Shown: positions 1 through 10,521 of the stretch, one piece after another | How the letters are laid out: every line of letters starts with the position of its first letter | Numbering within the stretch: the first letter of the stretch is position 1 | Source: Calycina herbarum | Taxonomy: Eukaryota; Ascomycota; Leotiomycetes; Helotiales; Pezizellaceae | NCBI GenBank assembly: GCA_001414485.1 | Contig: LLEY01000012.1 | Span: 62,001-126,000 of the forward strand | DNA length: 64,000 nt | Direction of reading: 5' to 3' | The notes under the pieces: model-generated | Told to the model about the DNA's origin: nothing | Databases searched by the model: none | What the model saw: the letters and a program-made list of their open reading frames with translations, nothing else | Translations under genes and position numbers: made by a program

Positions 1-267
1 GCCGACCTTGTAGGAATGCAACACGATGTAGCTGTCACCATCGTAAAACTCTCCCGCTTTTCTCTCGGGCCAGACGACCACCTCGAAGTTTTCAATCCGC
101 CATATGTGAAGGCCAGCCTGCTTTCCTACTTTGCCATCGTTCCAGGCTGGCTCGGTTTGCGCGGACTTATATTTGACTTGATGGTCGATATCGGAGCCAA
201 TCAATTCAACGTTGCTGTCTTTAATATCGTACTCCTTGAGGTGCGTTAATCCTTCGTGCGGTGGCAT
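1..267 (-). CDS. Gelsolin/severin-like actin-binding protein, N-terminal part only
   Basis: The reverse strand reads without a stop from an ATG at 267 to the window edge (89 codons), starting MPPHEGLTHLKEYD. The stretches TEPAWNDGKVGKQ, GLHIWRIENFEVV and FYDGDSYIVLHSYKVG are the hallmark opening of a gelsolin repeat. Known for the family: gelsolin, severin and fragmin sever and cap actin filaments in a Ca2+-dependent way in the cytoplasm. The start fits because fungal members begin at about this point; an upstream 5' exon cannot be excluded. The rest of the gene lies left of the window, so the number of gelsolin repeats is unknown. Family assignment is strong; the detailed function is inferred. 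Confidence 0.85.
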   Translation of the reverse strand, partial: MPPHEGLTHLKEYDIKDSNVELIGSDIDHQVKYKSAQTEPAWNDGKVGKQAGLHIWRIENFEVVVWPERKAGEFYDGDSYIVLHSYKVG

Positions 268-2341
268 CGTGTATGCTTTATTACTGTGTCGAGAAACAAT
301 TGAATTGAAGTCAGATAGAATCTGTGGGGAGCTCTGAATTGAGGGGGCTGGCTGGCCGAGGAGGGTGCCAAGAAGCTAATTTTGACACCCCTTAACCTAG
401 CTGATCCACCACCTCGACCTATTGAAACCTTTTTCATCGCGGTGGCCTCAAATCCCCAGTGGGATAGCATCTCATGGTGGTTTCAATTTATTCTCAAAAG
501 AATTGCACTCGGTAGCGTCTCATTCCCAATTATTCTTTCCAGAGTCAAGTTTCCTGATGCGTTGTCGAATTTCGGATCCATGTCTTTCCAAACCCTTTGT
601 CATTTGTTCTTTACCGAATCTATCTCCTACATTTACTTGAAGGGCTATTATCAAGACCATAGCCCTTCTGGGTGATGTAGGGAAAGACCTTCTAGGAGGG
701 GCAGGATCGAAGGCGGGATACATATCCATCCAAATTCAAAACATGTTTCACGAAGACGCCTTTCTTTGGGTCTGGGCAGGCATTTTTAACTAGTCATTTA
801 TGCTCTGCTCCCTCAATTGTTCGACCAAGACAAAGAATACCAAATAAATACATCCTAAAAGACTCGAATAATTGGGTTTATATTCTTCCATCTTCCAGAG
901 TTAGAAGCTTTGAGACTGCAATCACGAATTCCTGTAATCCTGGTCGGTGACATTCATCACTTACAGACAGACTTAATTACTGGTGTTGAACTGGCTGATT
1001 TAATGGCATTAACCAATATAAACCCATATGCTCTCATTCTGCTTGTTTCTTACTTTCCAACAGCTGTGTTTTCTTTGGTTCTGCTCGTCCATAAATTGCC
1101 TCAATATTCTCAATCTCTGATAGCATTCGCCGATGGACCTTGTTTTCTGCCACCTTGCAACAGCTTGTCTCCTGGGTCAATCAATTATCCCCTTTTCGAA
1201 GTTCTTTACCAATCATCGCTTTCCTCAATTGATCGCGCGCAGTAATCATGTGTACCGGAATTTTATCGGCAAGTATTATAAACGTGGTTTGGTACTAGAA
1301 GGACACTGGTACAAAGTAAATGCTCTATGTGGTGATCTGCAGTTGCACGTGGGTAGGTCTCACCCTTTCATTTTCGATCACCGCCAAGAGTTTAGATATT
1401 TCTTTTCCGTGATTCTTACAGCGTATTACGTCTTATTCCTTCCTTGTTTAGTCTACTAAGGACGTTAGATAGCTGTAAGCCTAGAAAAGTGGGGTGTTAG
1501 GAAACACAAGAGCTAGTTAAGATCAAGATGACTTGAGTAAAATGATATTTTAATTAATAATCTATTAGTAATTAGCTTCTAAGGTAAGTAAAACAAGTAA
1601 TATTATACCTTAGAAGTCCAAAGATATAAATATTAATATCTATCTCCCTTACTTTAAGAGTACAAATAGCGTCACTTGTCTACTTTTCTCTCCGCGTGGG
1701 TTCCTAATATCGCGGGGCACGATAACTCCGAGCCATAAAGGTTAAGGAGTTCAAAACCAACCCCTTCATTCTACTCACATAATCACGCACATAAAGAGGG
1801 TGGTTACGTTGGCTCGTACTCCTGCTAGTTCATAACACGGCTCGGCCCCAAAATTCAGCATAATCCGCGAATTAGAGTTGCTAATTTGGTCAATATAGAC
1901 TTTTATAAAGTGGGTTTACATATGATTTATATAATAGTGTCTAATCCGATGTGTCCACCCTCTTTATAATACTTTTAACCTCCCAAACAAAATGATAAGG
2001 GTCAAATCCCTAGACACTTATTTTCTTATAGGTATCCCAAGTAGGTTTATATAGGTCAAATTAACCTATTCAGAACCTAAGTAATATGGGTCAAAGTCAG
2101 AACATACCAAGTAGAATTATAGTAATACATAACTCTAATATTGTTTAGGTCAACTGATGAGATACCATCTAAAATGCCTACGGAAGTTGAGAAGCTCATG
2201 ACAGAGAAATAAGTATAAATATTAGTACCTAACCTTCCCCGAGTTTTTTATCTCAATCCACCTTCTCTACAACCTCTACCTACTCTTACATTCATTCAAC
2301 AAACGCCTCCTATCCTTCATTCAAAACAAACAACCACAACT
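268..2341. other. Gene-poor interval with AT-rich, RIP-like stretch
   Basis: I see no convincing coding region on either strand; open frames here are short, lack splice logic and show no family motif. The part from about 1500 to 2200 is strongly AT-rich with many TpA dinucleotides, the look of old repeat DNA altered by C-to-T decay. The last 130 bases hold the promoter of the small secreted protein gene. Confidence 0.5.
2211..2220 (+). promoter_or_regulatory. TATA-like box of the secreted protein gene
   Basis: An AAGTATAAAT motif followed by ATTAG lies about 125 bp upstream of the ATG at 2342. A pyrimidine- and CA-rich leader (2240-2340) follows. This is the usual arrangement for a highly expressed small fungal secreted protein; it is a motif match only. 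Confidence 0.4.
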
Positions 2342-2623
2342 ATGCAACTCACCACTATTCTCTCAGTCTCTTTCCTTGCCCTTTCCGCATCGGCACACTT
2401 CAATGGCCCTAATGGTGCGCGCACATGCGCTAGTGGTGCTATCTCGTGCGAGTACCAAAAAGGCCGTTGTGCCAACTTCTATGCCGGCTCGCCCTCGAGC
2501 CATGGGGAAACCCCTGCCTTTATTGATCACGTCTGCTCCTGCCCTGTAGGCCAGGACGACAATTTATATACCGGCGCTGCTTGTATCGACGTTATCCGCG
2601 CCCTTGCTCGACAGGGTTGCTAA
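2342..2623 (+). CDS. Small secreted cysteine-rich protein (effector-like)
   Basis: Intronless 93-residue protein. Residues 1-18 (MQLTTILSVSFLALSASA) form a clear signal peptide with an Ala-x-Ala cleavage site, leaving a mature protein of about 75 residues. Cysteines sit at 29, 36, 43, 65, 67, 81 and 93: seven, the last one being the C-terminal residue, so one is unpaired unless it dimerises. The spacing C-x6-C-x6-C-x21-C-x-C-x13-C-x11-C does not match a hydrophobin or a classical defensin that I know. A clean TATA-like box and a CA-rich leader precede it. Size, signal peptide and cysteine content suit an apoplastic effector or antimicrobial peptide, but no function can be read from the sequence. 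Confidence 0.75.
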   Translation: MQLTTILSVSFLALSASAHFNGPNGARTCASGAISCEYQKGRCANFYAGSPSSHGETPAFIDHVCSCPVGQDDNLYTGAACIDVIRALARQGC

Positions 2624-3168
2624 ATCCTCAACTCTTTATCAGCGGAGTATCTGTGTTTTGGGTTGGGGTGGATTTTCGAGAACATCATGATAAATGGTCG
2701 AAGAGTTATGGGAGAAGTATTAAAATTGGGCCGGGGGCTCTTTAGGGAATTGCGCGATAGTGATGAAATATGGAATGTATGGAGATGGATATAAAGAAGT
2801 CTTTCTTCGGAAATTCGCTTACGCGAAGCCCTCCCAAATTTAATTGTTTCAATTCTTGCTTTCAATCTACAATTCACACAATGATGTTAAATGCCTCTAT
2901 GGGATACATGTGAGTGCAAGCTGGAATACCTTGCGTTTACTTATATCATAACAAACTCAACGCACGCGGATCTTGGATTCTACGATGGAATGGAAGGGCG
3001 TGTATTGATTAATTATTGTATTGATTGTTTAAGAATACCGTATCATTTCATTCTCTTGCTATTAGTTTAGAAGTTAATAATCTTCATTCAGGTCATAAAA
3101 TTACGGAGGCCGTGTTGAACGCCCGCGTCAACCCACCATTTCCCAACCCGAATTTCTGCTACACTTGC
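2624..3168. other. Intergenic, nothing recognised
   Basis: 3' flank of the small secreted protein gene. A short near-palindrome TTCGCTTACGCGAA occurs at about 2815; a close variant (CTCGCTTACGCGAA) appears at about 4091. No coding signal was seen. Confidence 0.4.
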
Positions 3169-3708
3169 TCAAAGACAATTTGACCCCACTTGCATACTGG
3201 CCAAGATAAGTAGCCATACTTTTGTCCAAGAAATGATGGTAGTTAGCGCGGGGCGTAAATAGACAAGAATAAACAAGGAATAATCGCCTACATGTTTCAA
3301 TGACGGATTTTCTGTCACGGCTGAATGCCCCTGGGGCAGCCCTAGTCTTCCTGATATTAGTTCTTTCGAATGAAAAGCAAGGAATTGGATCTCGAGACTC
3401 GCCAAATTACCCTGCATTTTACCTAAACTCTCCAAAATTACACAAGCATCAGCCTTGGCGATTTCCCGGAAGTTGATCAAGAAACCGATACTCGTGTTGA
3501 GAATAGCAAGGTTCGTATTGCCGAGCTCGCGAAGCAGAGTTCTGGTATCATAATTTACTTTGATTTGAGTCTTCAGGTTGATAAGTTGTTGCTCCTTTTT
3601 ATGAATCTTGTCATCAAAATTTCCGACCTCAACCGCTAGTGCAATAGGGATTGGTGGAGACGAGAGAGGTAGTCGTAATCGGTCCGATATTAATGGCTGT
3701 AGAGGCAA
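3169..3708 (-). CDS. Unrecognised helical protein, possibly a degraded gene
   Basis: An open frame of 179 codons whose central part (VEVGNFDDK, KKEQQLINLKTQIK, TRTLLRELGNTNLAIL) looks like a real amphipathic, coiled-coil-rich protein with heptad spacing. The N-terminal 25 residues and the C-terminus after about 130 look non-coding, and upstream on the same strand (3709-3900) hydrophobic segments are split over three frames, so the gene may be spliced in a way I could not resolve or may be broken. The general plan, a hydrophobic stretch followed by long helices with an LRELG-like block, vaguely recalls fungal proteins of the alpha-helical HBL/Xax superfamily; this is weak. No start or exon model is claimed. 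Confidence 0.25.
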   Translation of the reverse strand: MPLQPLISDRLRLPLSSPPIPIALAVEVGNFDDKIHKKEQQLINLKTQIKVNYDTRTLLRELGNTNLAILNTSIGFLINFREIAKADACVILESLGKMQGNLASLEIQFLAFHSKELISGRLGLPQGHSAVTENPSLKHVGDYSLFILVYLRPALTTIISWTKVWLLILASMQVGSNCL

Positions 3709-3960
3709 AAACTCGCCCTGCGAGCCATGCAGAAATTCTGGTCATGGGTAAAGCAATAGCAGCGTCGACACCTACAAAAGAGGACCAAACTTGTGGTGCT
3801 GTCTTTCTGGAATGGTGTTGGGGTAAAATGAGGACTGTTACCGCTCCAGCCAATCAGATAGCAAAGGAGAGCGATGCCAAAGATCGTCTGCTTTCGCAGA
3901 TGGGACCGAGTTTGTACATTCCATGAACGTGACAGAATAGCGGTGGTATCTCCGAGCTCT

Positions 3961-4055
3961 AATCGTAGGAGTATCCTACTGACCTTCGCAAGCTCAGGTA
4001 ACCTACTACCTGAGTTTGTGAAGGTCAGTAGAGTATACCTGCCCCGCCTACGATT
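3961..4055. repeat. Imperfect inverted repeat (foldback, about 95 bp)
   Basis: The outer arms AATCGTAGG and CCTACGATT are exact complements; inside them CTACTGACCTTC pairs with GAAGGTCAGTAG, and CTCAGGTA pairs with TACCTGAG, around a 7-base loop (ACCTACT). The right arm holds a few extra bases, so the hairpin has a bulge. It could be a miniature foldback transposon or a transcript hairpin. No flanking target duplication was obvious. Confidence 0.7.
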
Positions 4056-5071
4056 AGAATGTATGTTCAGGGTTATAAGAGCTACAATTGAACGATGAAA
4101 ACTCGCTTACGCGAAAATCCTAACACTTTCAAATTTCGATTCCTTCTCCAGATCCCATACTTAGCCACTGAGTAGAATTGACTTCGATCAGCAGAGTTCC
4201 AGGCTAGGTAATTCTCGTCATTTGGCGTGTTACACAGCATATTTTCAATATTTGGCTGGCCCCCGCCTCCTTACCCCGCATTGCTTGCATATATGGAAAT
4301 TCCCCGCATTTTACAATTTCCCCACATGGAAATCCGCTCGCAAGTACGAATCAGACTAGATTACTGGTTGAGAAAACGCCTCTTTTACAGATGATTGGTC
4401 CACACAAGCTTGCCGAGTACGGCTTGTAAAAGGAAAATGGCGATGGTAGTCAACTCAACATTTAGCCTGAGCTCTTCTGCAACGCTATGCTTGAACAGAG
4501 TCGGTGGCTTGAGAAAATGTCAGATTTTAATGCACCCCTTCGCTTGTTAGGTAGCAGTGGTTGGTGTGGTGTATTACAGAACTTGAAGATGACTACTTCC
4601 AACCCTCTTGGAAGATATTTTGGAAGTTACTAACTCATTCATAATGAAGTTTCCACGAAGTATAAAGCTTTGAAAAAAGAATTGGGTTTTCAAGCGGCTT
4701 TCTTTCAGTCTCTGTATGGGGGTTGTTTATTTTTATAAGCGAGTGAGGTGCAACGGGGAAAAGGCAAACTTGTTTTTTGAGTCGCACATTGCATACCACC
4801 ATCAAGTACTTCTTTGTACTACATGTACTTATTTACCAAGTCCTCAATACTTAGGTTATTGCGACGAGCAATCCTGTAATTATTACAAGCCACAAACACC
4901 TGCTTGGTACGTGAAGCAATGCCATGCCCATTTAGACATCAAAATAAGCCACCAGATATGCAGGGACGGAAGCTGGTTCAAGTATGGTGACCCCTCATTA
5001 CAATTTCTTTTCTCAGAAATCGTTTCCCGGTCATTTTTTGAGGTCAACCGTCAATCGTCAATACAGTAAGA
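4056..5071. other. Intergenic, nothing recognised
   Basis: About 1 kb with no coding region supported on either strand. The last part is the presumed promoter of the secreted hydrolase at 5072. Confidence 0.4.
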
Positions 5072-6292
5072 ATGAAGACTGCCAGCTTTTCCTTGTTGAA
5101 TGCACTGTTTCTCACCAGCTTCTACCTGTCATCAATCTCCCAAGCTAGAAAATCGTCTAAACCCATATTGCTTGACACCTCGGGTGGTTTCGCAATTGGT
5201 GGTGACCTACTCACTTCCCCATTTGACCCCGCTCAAACTCTTTCCTGCGGGCACGGATATGTCGAATACTTCCTTCCATGGACACCTCGTTGTACTTCTC
5301 TCGTGATGTGGCACTCGTCATCACCTCAAGACTTTCAGAATCGCTGGGATGGTGGGGAAGGATTCAAGGATATGTTCCTCCGACGAGATTACCCAGTTTA
5401 CTTATGGGACGGCCCAGTAAGTCAATTCTCCAAGCATTCTTTCTCCTTCTGGAACAACACTCGTCTTGTACTCCTAAGATATTTTTAATAATTCTCGAGT
5501 TTTCCCAAGAAGTAAACTGACTTCGGGAAACAGGAAGTCGGTCGAGCAAATTGGGGCTGTGAGAGATCCTCATATGTACCAGACTATCGAGACCAGGGAA
5601 ACTTCTATGCCTGGAACTTCGGACCAGCAGACTTAAACCACACCGCCGGGGAAAATACAACATTTGCTCAAGGCAAGAATTGGTGGAGCGATGTTCAATT
5701 TCCCATTGAAAACCAAGAAGCATGGAACCAAGCAACCAGAGCCAGGTATCAAGAATTCGATACCGACGCGAACGTTCAACTACATGCAGAAGTCGCTGCT
5801 CTCGCTGCAGATTCGGGAAAGTTGGGAAATAGCATTGTTTATCTTACGAATTCCGCTGCGGGACTTCGCGCACAGATGACGGTTACGAAGAGTACGGGGA
5901 GTAATATCAAAGGGATTGTTATGTATGAAACTGCTGGACTTGTGTATCCAGATAATGCCAATGTCTCTGCTGCTCCCGGTGGATTTGGACCGTTTATCGT
6001 GCCACTTGAAGACTTCAAGAAATTGGCAAAGGTTCCTGCGATACAGTTTGTTTGGGGGGATCATAGGGTCAATGGCACATTTACTTTCTTTACTCCATCC
6101 CTTGAGGGTTCATATGTTGTTGCAGATCTCATCAATAAGTATGGTGGAAATGCTGAGGTTCTCATATTGCCAGAACAGCCTGGGATGGAAAAGGGGAATA
6201 CGCATATTGCTTTTGCGGATATGAATAATGACAAGGTGGGGGTACTTCTTGACAAGTTTCTGGAGAAGAATCATTTGGATTATTACGAATAA
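5072..6292 (+). CDS. Secreted esterase-713-like alpha/beta hydrolase
   Basis: Two exons, 5072-5416 and 5534-6292, with a 117-bp intron (GTAAGT donor, CTGAC branch, CAG acceptor), giving 367 residues. Residues 1-25 form a signal peptide. The early HGYVEYFLPW and the strand TSLVMWHSSS, then GGEGFKDMFLRRDYPVYLWDGP and RANWGCE, follow the layout of the esterase-713 subgroup of alpha/beta hydrolases, in which this loop carries the oxyanion region. The nucleophile elbow is TNSAAG (Ser about 222) and the presumed catalytic His is in GNTHIAFADMNND near the C-terminus. Family members hydrolyse esters; the natural substrate is unknown. Odd point: the usual His before the nucleophile (HS) is Asn here. 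Several N-x-S/T sites fit secretion. Confidence 0.75.
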
Positions 6293-6428
6293 TTGATGAG
6301 AGAGGAACTGATCTTATCAGGTCTGTCGAGAAATGTACTGACTAAAAATAAAATGGCTGGCAACTCGCGTGACCATGCATGCTGCTTTTAGAAAATACAA
6401 TCGAAAAAAGCAAGACAACAACACGCGT

Positions 6429-7534
6429 TCAATTAAATAAAGCCTTCTTCGTATCGTAGGTATATTTCAGATCCAGCTGCCAATAATTCGGAGTCTCCGC
6501 CTTAGCCAACAACCACGCTTTATCCAAGGCCTCGACGACTTCTTCTGGCAATGGACCTTGTTGGGCAGCAGCCAGATTCTGGTCGAGCTGCTCAAGGCTG
6601 CTCACCCCTATCACCACACCATCGTTCCCCTCCATGACATTGAGGGCCGAATGGTGCACCAGCCAGCGAAAGACAACCTGCACCAGCGTCAAGCCATGCG
6701 CGTTTGCCACAGGTTCAATGATTGACAAGGCATCGAAAGTTGTGTCGCGAAAATATCGCTTTCGATAACTTGCGCCCAGCAGCGGGTTGACGCTGGAAAA
6801 GCGACCTTCGGTGGGGTTGTCGTTGGCCTTGTATTTCCCCGAGAAGATTCCCCCAGCAAGCGGGTTATACACAACGATCTCCAAGCCGTACCTTCGACAT
6901 GCTGGAATCATTTCGTGTTCCAGCGATCGTGTGAGGGCATTATACATCCCTTGAAAAATCGTCGGGCGCACCCAATTGTGGTGCTGGCAGGTCATCACGA
7001 TCTCAGCAAGCTCGAATGCGGTGAAGTTGCTCAAGCCAAACTGCACAAATTTCCCGGCCTTGTGAAGCTTGTCGACCGCTTCGAGGGTTTCAGCAAAAGG
7101 AACTGAGCGATCCGCGGCATGGAGATAAAATATGTCGACGCAATCGGTACCTAATTCTTTCAAAGACGTCTCGAATTCCGCTGTCAAGGCCTCCGCTGTG
7201 TGCGTCCCCGGGATTTTGGGGTACGATTTGGTGGCAAGCTTCAGGCCTCTCTCCTTCCAACGAGCTTCTCGTGTGAAGGCTTCCTGTCCGCCGCCGATAT
7301 AGCTTCTGGCCGTGTCTACTTCGTTATATCCTGCTAGCTGGAGCCTGTCAAGATAGGCCTCGTATTCCGCTAATCCACTTGTCAATCACAAGGAGCGACA
7401 CTTTTCCCGAATGAACAAACATACATACTTATTGAGGTGATTCTTGCTCCTTTTTCCGGTTCAAGGCCAAAAGTCATGAGACCGAGAATCACGCGTGGTT
7501 TGCCTGTTGAAGTTGTTTTAGTAGTGACTGACAT
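6429..7534 (-). CDS. Aldo/keto reductase, AKR7 (aflatoxin-aldehyde reductase-like)
   Basis: Two exons, 7534-7429 and 7369-6429, separated by a 59-bp intron; 348 residues. The splice was chosen because it joins GARITS to ITEYEAYLDRLQ, the AKR7 pattern, and keeps phase. The N-terminal VILGLMTFG is the usual first strand. The catalytic tetrad is visible: Asp54 (EVDTARSY), Tyr59, Lys83 (LATKS) and His119 (FYLHAADRS). Known for the family: NADPH-dependent reduction of aldehydes and dicarbonyls in the cytosol. It lies 516 bp from a divergently transcribed DHA1 exporter, and the shared promoter carries a triple CCGGAC-type motif, so the two may be expressed together for detoxification or a degradation step. 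Confidence 0.9.
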
Positions 7535-8050
7535 CGTGGCGTATGAATGAGGTATGGGGGTCGAAAACAAAACACCGTCATGAGAGGAGCAACTATACAG
7601 CTGCTGGGGATCCCCAAACTTAGGCAGATCAACATCGGGAGAACAGTCCGTCCAATTTCTCAGCGAACGAAATCCGGCCTCTCCCACTTTTGGCTCCTAC
7701 CTGTTATCATGATTGTCATCATTCTATCTTCTGAATCTCGAAGATCAAATCCCCAGATTAGGGGAGTTGGAAGGAAAATGGGACTGGACTGGATTCGACC
7801 GGACCGGACCGGGACATGCCGGTTCACTTTCTGCTCTTACTCCTGCTCCACCCTTCTTTTCCTGAGCTGTTGGCAAAGACCCATCTACTGTAAGCCTCCT
7901 TTTGCTATTCTTATGGGGACACTTAGTAATCAGAATGCTAGGTCTCATCCAAAGCTATGTGGTAACTTTGAAAGCGCAGGGGTACTGAACTAGATAGGCA
8001 ATCAATCAGGAATTTCACTTTAATGTAATTATTTTGATTCATCTGGAGCT
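7535..8050. promoter_or_regulatory. Divergent promoter with CGG-rich motif cluster
   Basis: This 516-bp gap separates the reductase (leftward) from the DHA1 transporter (rightward). Positions 7796-7813 read CGACCGGACCGGACCGGG, three tandem CCGGA(C) units, followed at 7818 by another CCGG. CGG triplets are the standard half-sites of Zn2Cys6 regulators. A closely similar motif is in the divergent promoter at 12506-12520. Binding itself is an inference. Confidence 0.45.
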
Positions 8051-9850
8051 ATGACATACATTGATGGGAATTCGCAGCACACAGCAACGCCAACAGAACA
8101 GTTTGCAGCAACTCCAAATCGACTTTCTCAGACTTCCTCCAAAGCCACACTTCAAGAGAGCAAATCTTCCCGTGACGTTTCCGTTCAGAACCAGGACCAA
8201 AATGGAGGCGATACCAAGAACTCGTTGTCAGCAGAAACCGAGTTTGAGGACGCGCCATCGCCTGAAATTCAAAAAGTCTCCAAGGAAATTGTGACGGAAC
8301 TTCAAATGACAACATCCGACGCACATGATTTGGAAGAAGGAGCAAACATCATTCGAAAAAGGACAATTGAAAGTACGAGGGGCTTCTCAGACCAGAATCT
8401 AGTAAGCTGGAATGGAGCAGCAGATCCCGAGAATCCAAAAAATTGGCTTTCCCGAAGAAAATGGTCAGCGACTCTGATTGTCTCTTCATTCACTTTCATC
8501 ACGCCAGTTTCCTCTTCTATTGTGGCTCCAGCTTTCAATGCCATTGGCACCGATTTACATGTAAGTTAAGCACTCATTGATATACCGCCATATTTTGACA
8601 ACGGCTGACCTTTCAAGATCACCTCTGATATTGAGCTCAGCTTGACACTTTCCATCTTCATCTTGGCGTATGCCATCGGTCCATTATTTTTGGGGCCTCT
8701 TAGCGAGATCTACGGCCGTGTTATCATTCTGCAGTTGAGCAACCTGGTGTTTCTCTTCTTCAACCTCGCTTGTGGACTTACTTCGTCAAAATATCAGCTG
8801 ATTGCTTTCCGGTTCATGGCTGGCCTTGGAGGCTCTGCACCACTTGCCCTAGGAGGAGGAGTCTTAAGTGATCTTTTTACGGCCGAGAAACGCGGCAAAG
8901 CAGTTAGCATCTACAGTCTTGCGCCATTAATTGGACCGGCAATAGGACCAATTGCTGGAGGCTTCATGGTGGAGAAAGTATCCTGGAGGTGGATTTTTCA
9001 CATGGTAACTTTGGTCGACGCCCTTATTCAAGTAGCTGGCCTTTTCCTCTTGCAAGAGACTTATCCGCCAGTCCTTCTAGGTCGCAAGAAGGTCCTCCTC
9101 ATGAAAGAAACTGGGAATTTACAGTTGTATACCGAATATGACCACCCGAACCGAACTATATGGAGAACACTCCAGATCGCCCTTACTCGTCCCTTCATAC
9201 TTCTTGGGACGCAGCCTATTATGCAAGTTCTAGCCATCTACGTCGCCTATCTTTTTGGACTAATGTACCTGGTCCTCTCAACATTTCCAAAACTCTGGGA
9301 AACCCAATATCACGAGTCCGTTGGAATCGCAGGGCTCAACTATATCTCCCTTGGTCTTGGTTTCTTTCTTGGCACGCAAATATGCGCACCACTTCAAGAT
9401 CGCATTTACCGCCTCCTTAAAGCTCGCAACGATGATATAGGAAAACCCGAGTTCCGCGTTCCTTTGATGGGACCAGCAGCCATAATGGTCCCAATCGGTC
9501 TCCTCATCTATGGCTGGGCAGCGCATTTTCACACCCATTGGATTATACCAAACATCGGCACTACGATATTTGGCTGCGGAATATATCTGGGTTTCTTGTG
9601 TATCCAAACATACTTACAAGATGCTTATACAATGTTTGCCGCATCTGCTCTTGCTGCGGCTGTTGTTTTGCGAAGTTTAGCGGGCTTTGCGTTGCCCCTT
9701 TTCGCCCCGGATATGTATGAAGCACTGGGTTACGGTTGGGGGAACACATTGCTGGCTGGTGTCGCGGTTGTTCTTGGCTGGCCAGCGCCTGTGCTGTTGT
9801 GGGCATATGGTGAGAAACTGAGGAGTCGGAGTAGCTTTGCTTCTGGATAA
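8051..9850 (+). CDS. MFS exporter, DHA1 family (FLR1-like drug/H+ antiporter)
   Basis: Two exons, 8051-8560 and 8618-9850, with a 57-bp intron (GTAAGT...CAAG); 580 residues. A long hydrophilic N-terminus (about 130 residues) ends in LVSWNGAADPENPKNW, the signature that precedes helix 1 in fungal DHA1 transporters. About 12 membrane segments follow, with motif A at FLGPLSEIYGRV, motif B around RFMAGLGGSAPLALGGG and antiporter motif C at LIGPAIGPIAGGF. Known role: proton-coupled export of toxic compounds or metabolites at the plasma membrane. It is divergent from the aldo/keto reductase and sits at the left side of the catabolic block, so it may export an intermediate or a toxic substrate; that is inferred from position only. 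Confidence 0.9.
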
Positions 9851-9890
9851 TTTACGATATTTTTGAAGCATACGGAGGACGCCCTGAAAT

Positions 9891-10060
9891 GGAGACTATA
9901 GGGCAGTGCTCTGTAATGCGCTGTAAAGTGCCCCAAGGGTTCCTGGCTCGTTTCTGCCCTGTAGGAGGCGTTGACGCCCTGGAGAAACTAGCGTAAGCGC
10001 GCCTATAGAAAGACATCTCAGCCCTAAATCATAGTGTTTGTCCACTGAAATACAGCGCTC
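9891..10060 (+). repeat. Dispersed element, copy A (about 170 bp)
   Basis: It starts with GGAGACTATAGG and ends with CTGAAATACAGCGCTC, the same ends found in the same orientation and at nearly the same distance (167 bp) at 48229-48395. Interior similarity is patchy (GTGCCC and CCCTG words). There is no coding capacity. The conserved ends and divergent core suggest an old short interspersed or miniature element. Confidence 0.55.
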
Positions 10061-10521
10061 ACACCATGGTGATTTATATGGTGGGGACAGCGTGAACATT
10101 TCCCACTTTGAGTTCTACGGAATGCAAGACTGCCAACCCACGTCCCATCTGGACTAGCCCCGAGTATAACCCCCCCCCTCCTCGTCCATACGCGCCTCTT
10201 CGTGCCTTGCTATACCTGTTTCTGAGGGAACTGGAGGCGTAGAATTTCCTCCCTCTGGAGCACTCGCAAATTAGATCTAAAATTGTATACGAAACCGAGA
10301 ACCACCTAAACCTCATAATGCACTCTTGACGAGTCGATACGGACACTGCGTTACTATGCAAGCCTATGATTTACCAGGGTGCTTAAAACAACGTAGGTTA
10401 ATACTTGTCGCGCTATGTTCTTTACTCCCCGTTCAAAACTTGTTAAGAAGTCAAGATACAACGAAGGAACGACACAAAAGACTTTGCACATATTGTATTC
10501 ATTTCCGGTATATCAGCTCGA
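10061..10521. other. Intergenic, downstream of both flanking genes
   Basis: Convergent 3' flank between the DHA1 transporter and the FAD oxidoreductase. It holds a 9-C homopolymer run near 10171. No gene was seen. Confidence 0.4.

Noticed and set aside
910..1459. Two overlapping + strand open frames of 108-111 codons
   Set aside because: No motif, no splice or promoter logic, and they overlap in different frames in AT-rich DNA.
7547..7993. 148-codon + strand frame between the reductase and the DHA1 exporter
   Set aside because: It covers the divergent promoter, has atypical composition (CGG motif translated) and no family match.
10170..10180. C homopolymer run, considered as a structured or regulatory site
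   Set aside because: A simple homopolymer without flanking conservation.
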